A stretch of DNA of 64,000 nt, taken from contig NC_091056.1 of assembly GCF_963966145.1 (NCBI RefSeq), forward strand, positions 4,428,217-4,492,216, in the 5' to 3' direction. The translations under genes were made by a program, and so were the position numbers. Below the pieces are notes generated by a model. The model made no database searches and was not told the origin of the DNA. It saw nothing but the letters and a program-made list of their open reading frames with translations. Each line of letters opens with the position of its first letter. Position 1 is the first letter of the stretch. This document shows, one piece after another, positions 23,342 to 34,239 of this stretch. This stretch comes from Tenebrio molitor. Lineage: Eukaryota > Arthropoda > Insecta > Coleoptera > Tenebrionidae.

Positions 23342-23859
23342 CCCAAATTAATAGTGTGTAATAGAAGAAGAATGAGCCAAGCAGCATCAATGTGGCTGGA
23401 CCAAGCGCAGAAGTCGGTAGATGAACAACGAACCAAGAATTTAACGGCACTGGAAAAAGAGTTGGCTATGCAATATAAGATTATGACCATCATAGGAAAA
23501 CGTCATCATATATTACACATTCTCGTTAGCAATGAGCAATGCGCGTAAGTTATAAGATTATTCTTTTGTTTAAGAAAGATACATCGCATTTTCATTTTAG
23601 CCACCTTGAGTGGTTTGTAGCACGTCGGAAAGAAGCTGGCGTTTTAGAAGATAACAAATATTTGTTTGGAGTTCCAAGTAGATGTTGTTGTATCGACGCC
23701 TCTGTTGTATTGAGAGAGTTTTCTGTTAAATGTGGAGCTACACAACCACATTTGCTGCGCACAACTCTATTACGAAAACAGGTAGCAACGATGGCTCGAC
23801 TCCTGGCAATGAACGACAATGAACTAAAAATGATTGCGAAACTGCAGAAATTTCGATAA
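23342..23859 (+). pseudogene. Two-exon gene fragment, distant tyrosine-recombinase-like C-terminus
   Basis: A helical, lysine-rich exon ending at 23544 is followed by a 56-bp intron 23545-23600 (GTAAGT...TTTTAG) and a second exon closing at 23859. Exon 2 (VARRKEAGVLEDNKYLFGVP ... TTLLRKQVATMARLL ... NDNELKMIAKL) resembles a domain common in invertebrate multicopy proteins, where an RKHIAT-type helix precedes a GHD..HREYY motif like that of tyrosine recombinases. The catalytic end is absent here. The assignment is by pattern only; exon 1 is not recognised. Confidence 0.4.
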
Positions 23860-23949
23860 AAATTAGGAAATTTTTTTAATTTATTCAATCTCACTCATAC
23901 AAAAAAAAAGCCCAATTTACACACGAACTCGTTAAATAAATAACTATTT

Positions 23950-24389
23950 AGAGAATGTGCTGTTGGCATATTTCGAAGACAATTCCAATACAATGAAACC
24001 ATCTCTTAAAATAATGCATTTCTGTTCTATACTTCGTCCAGCGAGAGATTGGGAGATTTTAAATTGTAGGCTTGCAACCCGACACTACAAAATGCACTAG
24101 AATACATTAATTAGAGCATAATTTCAGGGAGAAAATGTTACTGCTTTAAGGATATATTTCAAATTTTACGTGGGCTAGGAACTACTTTCTCTACGTAGAA
24201 TTTAGTGATTTTTATGTCAACCAATCTCTCACTGAACAAACTATATCTATAAGTAATGGTCGTAGAAAACATCATTTTCCGAGAATGTACTGCTGGCATA
24301 TTTCGAAGACAATTCCAATACAATAAAACCATCTGCTAAAATAATGCATTGCTGTTGTATCTGTAAGTAATGGTCGTAGAAAAAAATTA
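23950..24389. repeat. Tandem duplication, one unit carrying the TA MITE
   Basis: GGCATATTTCGAAGACAATT and flanking sequence occur at about 23965 and 24298, and AAGTAATGGTCGTAGAAAA follows at 24250 and 24366. The first unit contains the 214-bp MITE; the second shows the same site without it. Further copies of GGTCGTAGAAAA-like sequence lie at about 24415 and 24441. Confidence 0.75.
24030..24243. mobile_element. 214-bp TA MITE, copy 2
   Basis: The ends TACTTCGTCCAGCGAGAG and CTGAACAAACTA are inverted. TA lies on each side (24028-24029, 24244-24245), and the empty site is present in the neighbouring tandem unit at about 24350-24362. Confidence 0.85.
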
Positions 24390-24454
24390 TTTTTAGAAAT
24401 TTTGTGGGGATCATTCCGGTCGTAAAAAAAGTCTAGTACGGGTCGTAGAAAAGG

Positions 24455-24573
24455 TATAGTACATTACTCGAGTAGTAACGAGATTACGTACGCCTGGATA
24501 TACATTACTTGCTCCTTCGTCCACCTGTACGTAATATGCTATTTACTACTCTCTCGCAATGTAATATACTATT
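24455..24573. repeat. Imperfect inverted repeat, MITE-like
   Basis: Left TATAGTACATTACTCGAG...ATTACGTACG pairs imperfectly with the complement of GTACGTAATATGC...AATGTAATATACT. It may be a small decayed MITE. I see nothing else in the following stretch to 25200. Confidence 0.4.
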
Positions 24574-25818
24574 GTGTCTCATACGTGACATTTGAATAGT
24601 GGAAATTAAATGCCAAAAATTTCACACCGGAGGAAATAATTTTGAATAAGAAAATTAAAAATTGTGAGCTGAAAGTGTAGGACGGCGCAATATGTGACAG
24701 TGATTTTTACGTTTTTTCTTCCTTATTCTTTGATAGTTTTTAAGACGCTACACGTTACGTGTGTCATATTTAAAAGGCTCTTTTTGTTAGGAAAGCGTTC
24801 ATGCGTTTGGAATAAATAGTTGTTCTTAAATAAAACTAGATCGCTGTTTATATTTTCAACCCATTTTTGTGCAAACCACGATCACCTCGATCCACGTCAC
24901 AAACCGTCATGACACCATTGTTAACGTAATGTTCACCCAAGTATTTTATTTATTGACAATTACCAAATTACAACATCCTGACACTGCATCAAGTCTGATA
25001 TTGATTGATAATTTGATTAGTATCAGCATTATTATTATTTTTGTGTGCTGCCTCTCTCTGCGAGAGCTATCTCCCTCGCACTCGCATCATAGCCCCTACA
25101 AAAGACTCGGTAACATAAAAATTGACAACAAGAAGAATGAATTAAACATAGAAAATTTCATGTACTCGATTTTTTTGCAATCGACTGTACAAGGACAATT
25201 ATACAGTCAGGGGCAAAAATAATGCAACAATTCGATAAATCATAAACTGGGGAGTTTTGAAAAAACAACAAAAAGAAGTCGATTTTTAATTTCAATTTCA
25301 CGTTTATTGACCTAACATTTTTTTATACAGGGTGTTCCTTGTCAAAATAATGACGTCTTCATCTATTTTTTTTTTTAATAGCAATCTATATTTATTTGTC
25401 ATCATTTTGTCTTTAACTGTCAACATGACAGTATAAAAATTTTAACCCCTTACATTAAAAAAAATTGTTGAAAATTAAAAAAATATGTTTATTATTTTCT
25501 TTATTAATGATTAATTTATTAACTATATTACAATTCAGAATAAGTGGCATCGCGGTAGGCATTGGAAATTCAAACTTACGTTGGCAGCAAGACCCTTCCT
25601 AATAATACCCTAGTTTAGACGCTGTTGGTATCCCTCGATTTTAATTTGGCCTTGACCAGCATTGACATTATCATTGGAGTTGGAATCGTTTTGTGTTTAT
25701 TTTCTTGTTAATAGTATTTGGAATTTCTTTGTTATATTTACGACAAGTGTAAAAAAGAAACTGTTTTTTGATGATATATTTGGGTTTATATAAATTGCAG
25801 GTGTTTGATTTTTTGAGA

Positions 25819-27239
25819 ATGGAACACGCGTTGTCCCATTTAACATTGAGAGAACGTGAAGCTGTGTGTCGCTGCTACGATGAATTTCTCAAAGATTCAA
25901 GTCATGGTTCTGCAAGTATTGAGCGTGTGGCTCTAGATTTCCAGGTAGATCTTTAAATGATTAAAAGTGATTATTATTGTTACAAATGTTGCAACTATTT
26001 TAGATATCTGTCAGAACGGTAAGGAGGATACTTTCCAAAAAACATGAACAGCAGTCCTTAGAACCCAAGTGTAGTAGTGGGAGAAAGGCAGTCCAGTATG
26101 ATTATGGTTTTAAGGAAGCTTTGAATGATTTCATCTTTGTCAAGTTTAAAAGCAATGAATACATCAATGTCCAAATCATTTTTTAATATGCTAAAGAACA
26201 CTTGGATTTCAGTCACAGTAAGACATCTCTGTACAGAATCATCAAGAAAATTGGATACAAATTTAAGAAAGTTAATAGGAGAACCATAATGATTGAAAAG
26301 CAACAAAATATTCTCAGTCGAGTACGTTTTTGTGGGAAATATATGGAGTTTATGAAGCAAGACGTTAAATTTGTGTTTCTGGACGAAACTTGGGTACTAG
26401 AGGTACTAGAAAGCACTTGCAAAGGGGTTCCATCAGTTTTCAACAGTGAAGGTAGAAGATATACCATCCTTAATGCTGGAAGCGAGGATGGGTTTTTACC
26501 AGGATGTGATCTTATAATGGACAGTAAGGTGAATGATAGAGATTATCATAAAACAATGAATGGCGAGCTTTTTAAAAAGTGGGTTGTTGAAAATTTGATC
26601 CCTGCTGTGAGATTAATACATTCAAAATGCGTTGTGATCATGGATAATGCTCCATACCACTCCCTTCGTCTTGAGAGTCCTCCAACTAGTGCTTCACGTA
26701 AAGAAATAATAAAGCAATGGTTGACTGAACATGATATGCCATTTGAAGACAATTTTACAAAAAAAAACAACTTCTAAATTTAGTCAGGCCGTTTGTAAAC
26801 AATTCAAGGTTCAGAAGATACGAAATTGACGAATTATTACAAGCAGAAGGTCACGAAGTGCTGCGTCTACCGCCTTATAACTGTCAGTGCAACCCAATAG
26901 AACTAGCATGGGGTTTTTGCAAAACATATTATAATCAGAGAATTCAAGCAAGATTAGGAATGAAACACAGAATTGTAGAAATATGGCGAGAAGCACTTGA
27001 AAAATGCATACAAGGAAAATGGGTTAATTTTATTAGGCATAGTGAAAAGGAAGTTAGGTACCAGTGACTTTCAAAAATTTATGGGTGTCCGAGACGTTAC
27101 TGATATTCCACCATTTATAATTAATACCAGTTCAGACATGTCTGATTCAGAAGATGATTTTGGATTGATTGAGGATGAATCAGGTTCAGAATCAAATGAA
27201 GAAGAAATCATTGTTATGGTTGTTGATGATTTAGAATGA
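25819..27239 (+). pseudogene. Tc1/mariner-superfamily transposase with long D-E spacing
   Basis: The start is the ATG at 25819, with a helix-turn-helix-like N-terminus, then a 59-bp intron 25945-26003 (GTAGAT...ATTTTAG). The DDE_3-type core shows VFLDETWVLEVLE (first Asp), VVIMDNAPYHS (second Asp) and LPPYNCQCNPIELAW (Glu). Counting across the frameshift near 26760, the second Asp and the Glu are about 84 residues apart, far from the 34-41 of ordinary Tc1/mariner and close to the reported DD82E (Sailor) group. The tail is acidic (SDSEDDFGLIEDESGSESNE). Breaks are a stop near 26186, a frameshift at about 26760 and one near 27050. Confidence 0.75.
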
Positions 27240-27467
27240 AGAAAATGTGTTACTCTGTGTGGTTCATTAACTTTCATTGTAATTTTAACATTGAAATTTT
27301 CAAAAAGCTGACTGGAAAAAATTTCAAAATGAAGTAGAACAAACCGTTCGTTGGATCCCACCAACCCGCAAAAATTATCAAATATTCGTAGGAGCGATTA
27401 AAAATGCCGCTACAAAGTTCTTTCCAAGAGGACTCCGGAAAGAATATACCACATGTTGATCCAGTAC

Positions 27468-29534
27468 TGTAGCGTTACAAAACGCCACAATGGCGATTGG
27501 CCGGAGTAGGAGGCCAAGAGGTCCTACTTATGCTCGCGGGACTAATAGATCGCAGTTCGAAGACCCGGAACTAGCAGATAACGCACGGCATTTGGTAACG
27601 CGACGCGCCCACCCTGCCTTCAAGTTTTTTGCGTCGCTCATTCCGGAAGCGGAAAGCTTCATTTGTAGAGTCTTGGTGCCAGTTAAGTATCGTCGTTCGC
27701 AGGTGGTCCGTTTTGTGAGGACACGTCGGGATCACGCGGTGATGCCGCGCCTGGTGTCGTAAGCGTAGTCGTATCCCGGCGAGTCCTAAGCGCATCGGGA
27801 CCATCTGCGGATATCATTTTGGAAGCACCAGTTATCGTAATTGACCTGCGAGTTACGGCAATTAACATCAGGATAGACGTGCACGACTTACCGACACGTT
27901 ACCGTCCAAATCCTGAAATCTCCGCTCGGCATAATTTCGAGGTAAACAAACCGACGCCATGACGGTCCACCTGTCATGACACGCGCACGTGTAGTACCAC
28001 CGGAAATGCACATTTTTGATTGCGCAGTACCACGCAAGCGCAGCACGCCTTGTAGCACAACTGAATAAGGTCGAGAATCGCGCGCGTGACGATTTTCGCG
28101 ATTTATGGGACTGCGGTGCCGAGATTAAAAATGCGGAAGTCGGACACTTCGTCGAGAGCCGTCGAAGCGACGCCAGCGAAGCGCCTTTTAGAGTTCGTGG
28201 TCGAGTGACCCCTCGCCTTGTAGAGGTAATTATCGTTCAATTTTGAATTCATTTCACTAAGACCATGTATTAGGGGTGGTTCGATCCAGTTTAGAGTCAA
28301 TCCCGTTTGGATAAATCGATCCAGTACCGTAGCGCAACTTTAAGAGTACCGAAAATTTTTGAGTAAAGGAGTGCCGGAAGGACTTCGATTTAGCATCAAG
28401 AACCCCCTTTTTCGCTGAAAGGTAATTACCGAATCTTCCGATTTTCACAACACTAACGACAATTCGTTAGGGGTCGTTCCCTAGGGTGATTCGTCGCCGC
28501 ATCGTCGTTAGGGTGGTCGAGAGCCACATCGTTCGCAGAGGCGATCGCTTTTTTGGGAACATCGTTCGTTAAGGGCTATCGTTTGCAAGAGTTATCGTTC
28601 AGCATCGTTTCGTTTCCGGCCAAGAAATATCGAAAAACGTCAAGGTCACGCTGTGACGCCATCATGTAGGAATCGTATCGTACCGCAAGCCGAAAGGACG
28701 CTATTCGAGGAGACAACATATCCGGCATAAGATAAGTCGCCATATTTTTATTGCGGATTTGCGAAAAATCAAAGAACGCCTCGAATTTCCCGCTTCTCAC
28801 GTTAACAATTTTTGTATGGTTAGGACTTTTTAGAAACTAAGCAAATGTTAGGAATTATTTTGTAAGAACTTTTTCATTCAATTTTCATTCAACGTCAAAT
28901 TAGAGAAACTTCAGTCAAATTTCACGTTTCGGAACTTCACCGATTTTAAACTTTCCTATCAGGATCAATTTTTATTTTTTGTCAAGGTGACACCCCAATC
29001 TTGACCTTGGGTTTCAAAAAAGTTAATTTCAATTATTAGCTCGATCAGAAGGAAGTCTAAGTTCGGGGGGTTTCCCATCAAGAATCAAAACATCTTTTAT
29101 TTCGTCGAAGAATATCATGTTTAGTTTAAGATTCGGTCACATGTGAAGGAAAAGCTTTTCTGGTTACGACCAAGGTTAATTATTAAGGCCATCTGAAAGT
29201 ACTGGTTCCACATTTTCCATTTTTCACACAATAGTTACAAGCGAACCATTGTCGCATTCGTGCGAACCAGTACAGAATCATTGAAATTTGCTCTGTGAAA
29301 AATCTTGGAGTGACCACTGAATAAATTAATTTTATTATTAACGTTCAAAACGAATTTGCTTTCCACTACCTTCGACGAGTAGGAACTGAGCACTTGTCCC
29401 GGCAGCTGGACAAGCAACAACCAGCTCAAGACAATAGCTGCCTGGCGCCCATTTTTTAAAATCCAAACCCACGCCCTCTGCCCCGAAAAACCCCCTGAGA
29501 GCCCGGAGCTGTCACTGGCCAACTTTTGGTCACA
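27468..29534 (+). repeat. Gypsy 5' LTR
   Basis: This is the same length as the 3' LTR, and the open frames inside it are present in both and look accidental. Repeats of ATCGTTCGTTA-like and CATCGTT-like sequence occur at about 28450-28610. AATAAA at about 29320 is a candidate polyadenylation signal. Confidence 0.95.
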
Positions 29535-29541
29535 CAAATTT

Positions 29542-29559
29542 TGGCGCCCAACGTGGGGC
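29542..29559 (+). promoter_or_regulatory. Primer binding site candidate
   Basis: TGGCGCCCAACGTGGGGC lies seven bases after the 5' LTR, with the TGG that pairs to a tRNA CCA end. The tRNA is not assigned. Confidence 0.75.
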
Positions 29560-29912
29560 TCGATTTTTCGATTTTTTGGAGCAACCACAAATTTTCGTTT
29601 ATCGTTCATTTTCATTTTCGCGAAATTTGTAAACCAAATTGAGGCTCAGTCACTTTTTTCAATTTTCGAATCGGAGCAAAGGGAGTTGGTAAAGGTTTAT
29701 TGAAAGTTTGCATTTTTTTATTGTGTGTTAATGAGAAGCAGAAATTTAGCGGCGAATTTATTGTTTGAGTAGCGGTCTTATCTTGTACCCTCGACGACAA
29801 AAACCTTTTCTCGGAATCGACTATCGTGTTACGCGCTGTTTTTTTGGTAGTGTTTTGACCGGCGTTTTTATTGCGTTACCGACCCGTGAAATCGCGGTGA
29901 GTCTTCGTCAAA

Positions 29913-31207
29913 ATGGACGAACAATTCAAGGTCAGGCATTTACTAGCAGACGAGCTGACGTATGAATTGCGTATACGCGGCATCACGACTAGCCGAAACC
30001 AGGACGATAAGAGGAAATTGTTAGGGAGAGCTCTGTCCAAAGAACTAGGTCGACCGGACGAATACTTTCTGTCACTTCATGACGCAGAGTATGACCACGA
30101 CACCGAGGTCCAAGCCATTGAGGACACCCTTGAGAGCATACGCACGATTTTGACAGAATTTGAAGGAACGGCGGAAGACATGATCTTCAAGCGGTTGAAG
30201 ACCCGTCTAACGCACCTTTCATTTCGAATTCGGCGAATGAGACGCGAGCGAGATGCGGAGTACAGAAATGAGGCGTACGCGACATGTTTATTGCTCGAAG
30301 CTGATCTTCACGACAAGGCAGCAGAAGCGAGCCCGGTCACGGTGGAAGCGCCACCAGTCGTCGCGACTACTCCCATTTACGTGCACCCTCACGCGAGATC
30401 CCCGGAACCGAAACTAGTGCCAATTCACACATGGGGCGTATCTTTCAACGGGGAGGAAAAAGGAATGACGGTGAACCAGTTCTTGGAACGGGTAGAGGAA
30501 CTGTCGGTAGCGCGAAACGCGACCAACAGGGACCTTTTTAACGCGGCCATTGATCTCTTTAGCGGCAAAGCGCTGATTTGGTATCGTTCTGTTCGGAGCA
30601 GATTGAGCGATTGCGACGAAGTGGTTCAGTTGTTGAAACAGGAATTTCTTCCACCGGATTTCGATGATTTGTTGTGGGCAGGCTTCAAGGCAAAAGCGAG
30701 TCGATAACCATTTACGTTGCGGTTATGGAGACGCTTTTTGCTAGACTTAGTCGACCACCGGCGGAGATAACCAAGGTAAAGACGATTCGGAGGAATTTGC
30801 TTCCATGTTACCTCAACCAGCTTAGCATCACCGAAGTTGTCACCGTACCGGAGTTGATTAAGTTGTGCAAAAAAGTGGAGGAGTTATCGGCTTTGCGGCA
30901 GAAACATCGCGCTGCACCCAAGTCATCTTGCGTGTTGGAGCCAGAGTTGGCATATGTTCGGGCGAGCGAACCCGCGAAAGCGAGTCCACGCGCCATCATC
31001 GTGAAGGAACCTTCAGGCAATTCAGCCAGACGGAGTGAACCCGCGAGTTCGTCCTCCAGGTCGTTCAAATGCTGGAATTGTCAACAGCCGAATCATTCGT
31101 TCATGAACTGTCGACTGAAACGAAAACAGTTTTGCTACCGTTGTGGGGAGCCAGACGTCACCGTGGCGACCTGCAGAAAGTGTAATCCGTCGGGAAACGC
31201 GCAGTAG
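29913..31207 (+). pseudogene. gag: Gypsy gag, one frameshift
   Basis: The first frame (29913-30707) starts at the ATG after the leader and encodes a charged N-terminus and a capsid-like region (NQFLERVEELSVARNATNR ... ALIWYRSV). The rest continues in the frame ending at 31207 and closes with two zinc knuckles (CWNCQQPNHSFMNC and CYRCGEPDVTVATC), so nucleocapsid is present. The shift lies at about 30680-30700. The second knuckle has Val where His is expected in the CCHC order, so it may be weakened. Gag forms the particle that packages the RNA. Confidence 0.85.
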
Positions 31208-33000
31208 GGACGCGGCAGACTTGCGGCCGTGCTACGTTCCTAAAACATCCCAAGGCCGATGTAAACGCATCGATCATCGCGAAACGTACGGATACCCAGT
31301 GGAGCGCTTGGTTAGACGAAGTCAAAGAGTTTTGCAAGCCTTCTCGGGCAAATTCCGCTTCCATTTTCGTCAGCAAAACCAATGACAATAGGCCATTTGT
31401 CAGACTGCGTCTAAACAATCGGGAAACTGAAGGACTCGTGGATTCCGGTTCGAATTGCACTATAGTTGGTGGAAAAGGCGCCGATTTAATTCATTTTCGC
31501 GCAGGCGGAAAAACTTTCCCATCTCGGCTAAAAACTATCAGAACTGCCGACGGAAAACAACATCCGGTAACCAAAGCTATCGAACTCGAAGCAGTGTTAG
31601 ACTCGTCGAGACGGCGAATTCGTGTCTACTACGTGCCAGATCTTCAGCATAGCGTCATATTAGGGTGCGACTTTTGTAGATTGTTCGGACTCAAGATAGA
31701 TTTCGCGAGTCACAAAGTTGCGTCGGATATCGTGAGAGTACCAGAATGTGACGCGGTGACGGAGTGTGGCGCGGATCGGCATGAGATCATCGAGATCATC
31801 CGGAAAAATTTAGATTTGTTGAGCAATAACGGAAAGTTAGGGAGGACACACAAAATGACAGTCACAATCGACACGGGAGACGCATTGCCGATCAAAAAAC
31901 GTCCGTATTGGTGGTCTCCGTACATGCTTGCGGAAGTCAACAAAGAAATTGACCGCATGCTCGAGAACAATGTCATATCGCCTTCTGACAGTCCGTGGTC
32001 TTCTCCAATTTTGTTAGTGAAGAAATCTTCCGGTGAATACCGACTTTGCTTTGACGGTCGCAGGCTCAATGCCGTGACAAAACGTGACAGTTACCCATTA
32101 CCGCGTGTCGACAGGATTCTCAGCATGTTGCGAGGAGCAAAGTACATCAGTTCGATCGATCTCAAGAACGCTTTTTGGCAAATCCCGTTAGATTCAGAGT
32201 CGAGACCGAAGACAGCTTTTGCGATTCCCGGCAGAGGTCTTTTTCATTTCAACGTATTACCGTTCGGACTGACAAACGCAGCCCAGAGGCAGCAGTGTCT
32301 CATGGACAGGATTTTCGGACCTGAACTAGAACCTTACGTCTTTGTTTACCTGGACGATCTAATCATTATCGCTCCGACATTCGAGAAACACGTACAAGTT
32401 TTGAGGGAGGTGATACGACGTCTTCGAGACGCGAAACTCACCGTGAATGCGAAAAAATGTCAACTTTTCCGCTCAAATTTGAAATATTTGGGTTTCATTG
32501 TCGATGAACATGGTCTAGGTACCGATCCAGACAAAGTAGCGGCCATGGTGAGCTATCCAGTCCCGAAGACTAGTACCGAAATCAAACGTTTCGTAGGCAT
32601 GTGTTCTTGGTATAGGCGTTTCATCCCTCATTTTTCGACCCTCATGTCCCCGATAAACGCGTTACTTACCGGAAAGCGAAAGCGACAGAAAACGGAGTGG
32701 ACTCCTGAAGCTCAGGAAGCTTTTCAGAAAATCAAGGATGCACTTGTTTCAGCACCCGTATTGTCAAGTCCTGATTTCTCGAAACCTTTCGTGATCCAAA
32801 CTGACGCTTCAGACACCGGTCTAGGAGCAGTTTTAACGCAAGATTTAGACGGAGATGAGAGAGTGATCGCTTATGCCAGCCGTTCGCTAACAAAAGCCGA
32901 GCGAAATTATAGCGTTAAGGAACGAGAATGTTTAGCCGTTTTATGGGCTTATGGGAAAAGAAAAAAAGGTTCAGTTTCCGTGGCAAATGATTTCAGTTGA
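31208..33000 (+). pseudogene. pol: Gypsy pol: protease, reverse transcriptase, partial RNase H
   Basis: The frame is open from about 31210. The protease site is VDSGSNCTIV near 31440, with DSG as in Gypsy proteases. RT follows with KKSSGEYRLCFDGRRLN, LPFGLTNA and the active site YVFVYLDDLIII (near 32335-32370). RNase H begins with FVIQTDASDTGLGAVLTQDL and KERECLAVLWA, then stops in the wrong frame after 32945 where the integrase text begins. About 70 residues of RNase H and the zinc-binding N-terminus of integrase are missing, so this is an internal deletion. Confidence 0.9.
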
Positions 33001-33853
33001 TTTGATTGGTCCATTACCGACGTCCACGAAAGGATATTCGTATCTCTTAGTGATCGTAGATTGGTTCACGAAGTACGTTGTACTATTTCCGTTACGAAAA
33101 GCTACGAGCGCAAAAGTTACAGAATGTATCGAGAACGGAATTTTTCTTGTGTACGGTGTACCGCAATTCATTTTGGTCGACAACGGCAAGCAGTTTGTCG
33201 GAAACGAATTCGTAAAGACTTGCGAGAACTACAAAGTCCAAAAGATCTGGTTCACAGCCAAGTATCACCCTCAGAGCAACCCTGTGGAGCGATACAATCG
33301 CACAGTTGGCACTGCCATACGGAGTTACGTCAAAGGCGCTCACAAAAAGTGGGATGCCGAGGTGGCAAAGATCGGGTACGCGATTCGCACAGCGGTCAAC
33401 GAAGTAACCGGGTTCAGTCCAGCATTTCTCAATTTTGGTAGGGTAGTACCCTGTACCGGCGAATTTTACGGCAAAGTAGCGGAAAATCCGGAAACGACAG
33501 CTGATCGCGAAAATCACGCGAAAAATTTAGAGCACCTCAAGACCATCTTGCAGGATGTAACCCAGCACCTTCACAAAGCGCACGAACGCAACGAACGCTC
33601 GTACAATCTTCGGAAGCGCGACGCTGAATTTTTTGTAGGCGACAAAGTTTGGAAACGCAACAAAGTACTTTCCAGCGCTGCGAAAGACTTTGCGCAAAAA
33701 TTAGCGCCACGCTACGTGCTGTGCACGATAACGAGAAAACTATCGAAACTCGCGTACGCTCTCGAAGATGAGAACCGCGCAGATTTAGGTGTTTGGCACA
33801 TGAAGGATTTGAAAGAATTCAGAGGATCTCTGGCAGAAGCCGAAGAACCGTAG
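32951..33853 (+). pseudogene. int: Gypsy integrase core, N-terminus missing
   Basis: The rve-type core is present: ISVDLIGPLPTSTKGYSYLL (first Asp), FILVDNGKQF (second Asp) and YHPQSNPVERYNR with its Glu. A DNA-binding C-terminal barrel follows. The HHCC zinc domain that should precede it is absent because of the deletion at about 32945-32955, where the frame also changes. The frame ends at 33853. Confidence 0.88.
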
Positions 33854-34225
33854 CGAGCTTTGCATTTCACTGTTTCGTACCGTTCAATTTTTCGATTGAT
33901 TTTTTTGTCCTCTTTTGGAATGTTGGCGACAGTAAAATTTTACCGTGGAGTTTGTTCAGGAAAAGTTTATTTTAAAAAAACCCCAATTATGACATTTAAC
34001 CGGACTTGACTTACATCATACCGCAGTACTCAAGTACTAATCAACATTGAGATTCAGTTTTCGATCGTTTGATACGCGCAGATATCAACAAGCCATTTTG
34101 TGGCGGAACCCAAAACTTTTCCAGTGATCAAATTTTGACGTTTCTTTTTGTGAAGACTTCATCTTCGTTTTTTTTTTTTTGTAAAAAGTAAAAGGCAACC
34201 GCGTTACCTTTTCTTTTTTCTTTTT

Positions 34226-34239
34226 GAGGAGGGGGGTAG
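34226..34239 (+). promoter_or_regulatory. Polypurine tract
   Basis: GAGGAGGGGGGTAG directly precedes the 3' LTR and would prime plus-strand synthesis. Confidence 0.85.

Noticed and set aside
26546..26770. Minus-strand frame opposite the transposase
   Set aside because: Shadow of the DDE domain on the plus strand.
27490..29615. Several open frames of 60-126 residues
   Set aside because: They lie inside the Gypsy 5' LTR and recur in the 3' LTR; LTRs are non-coding here.
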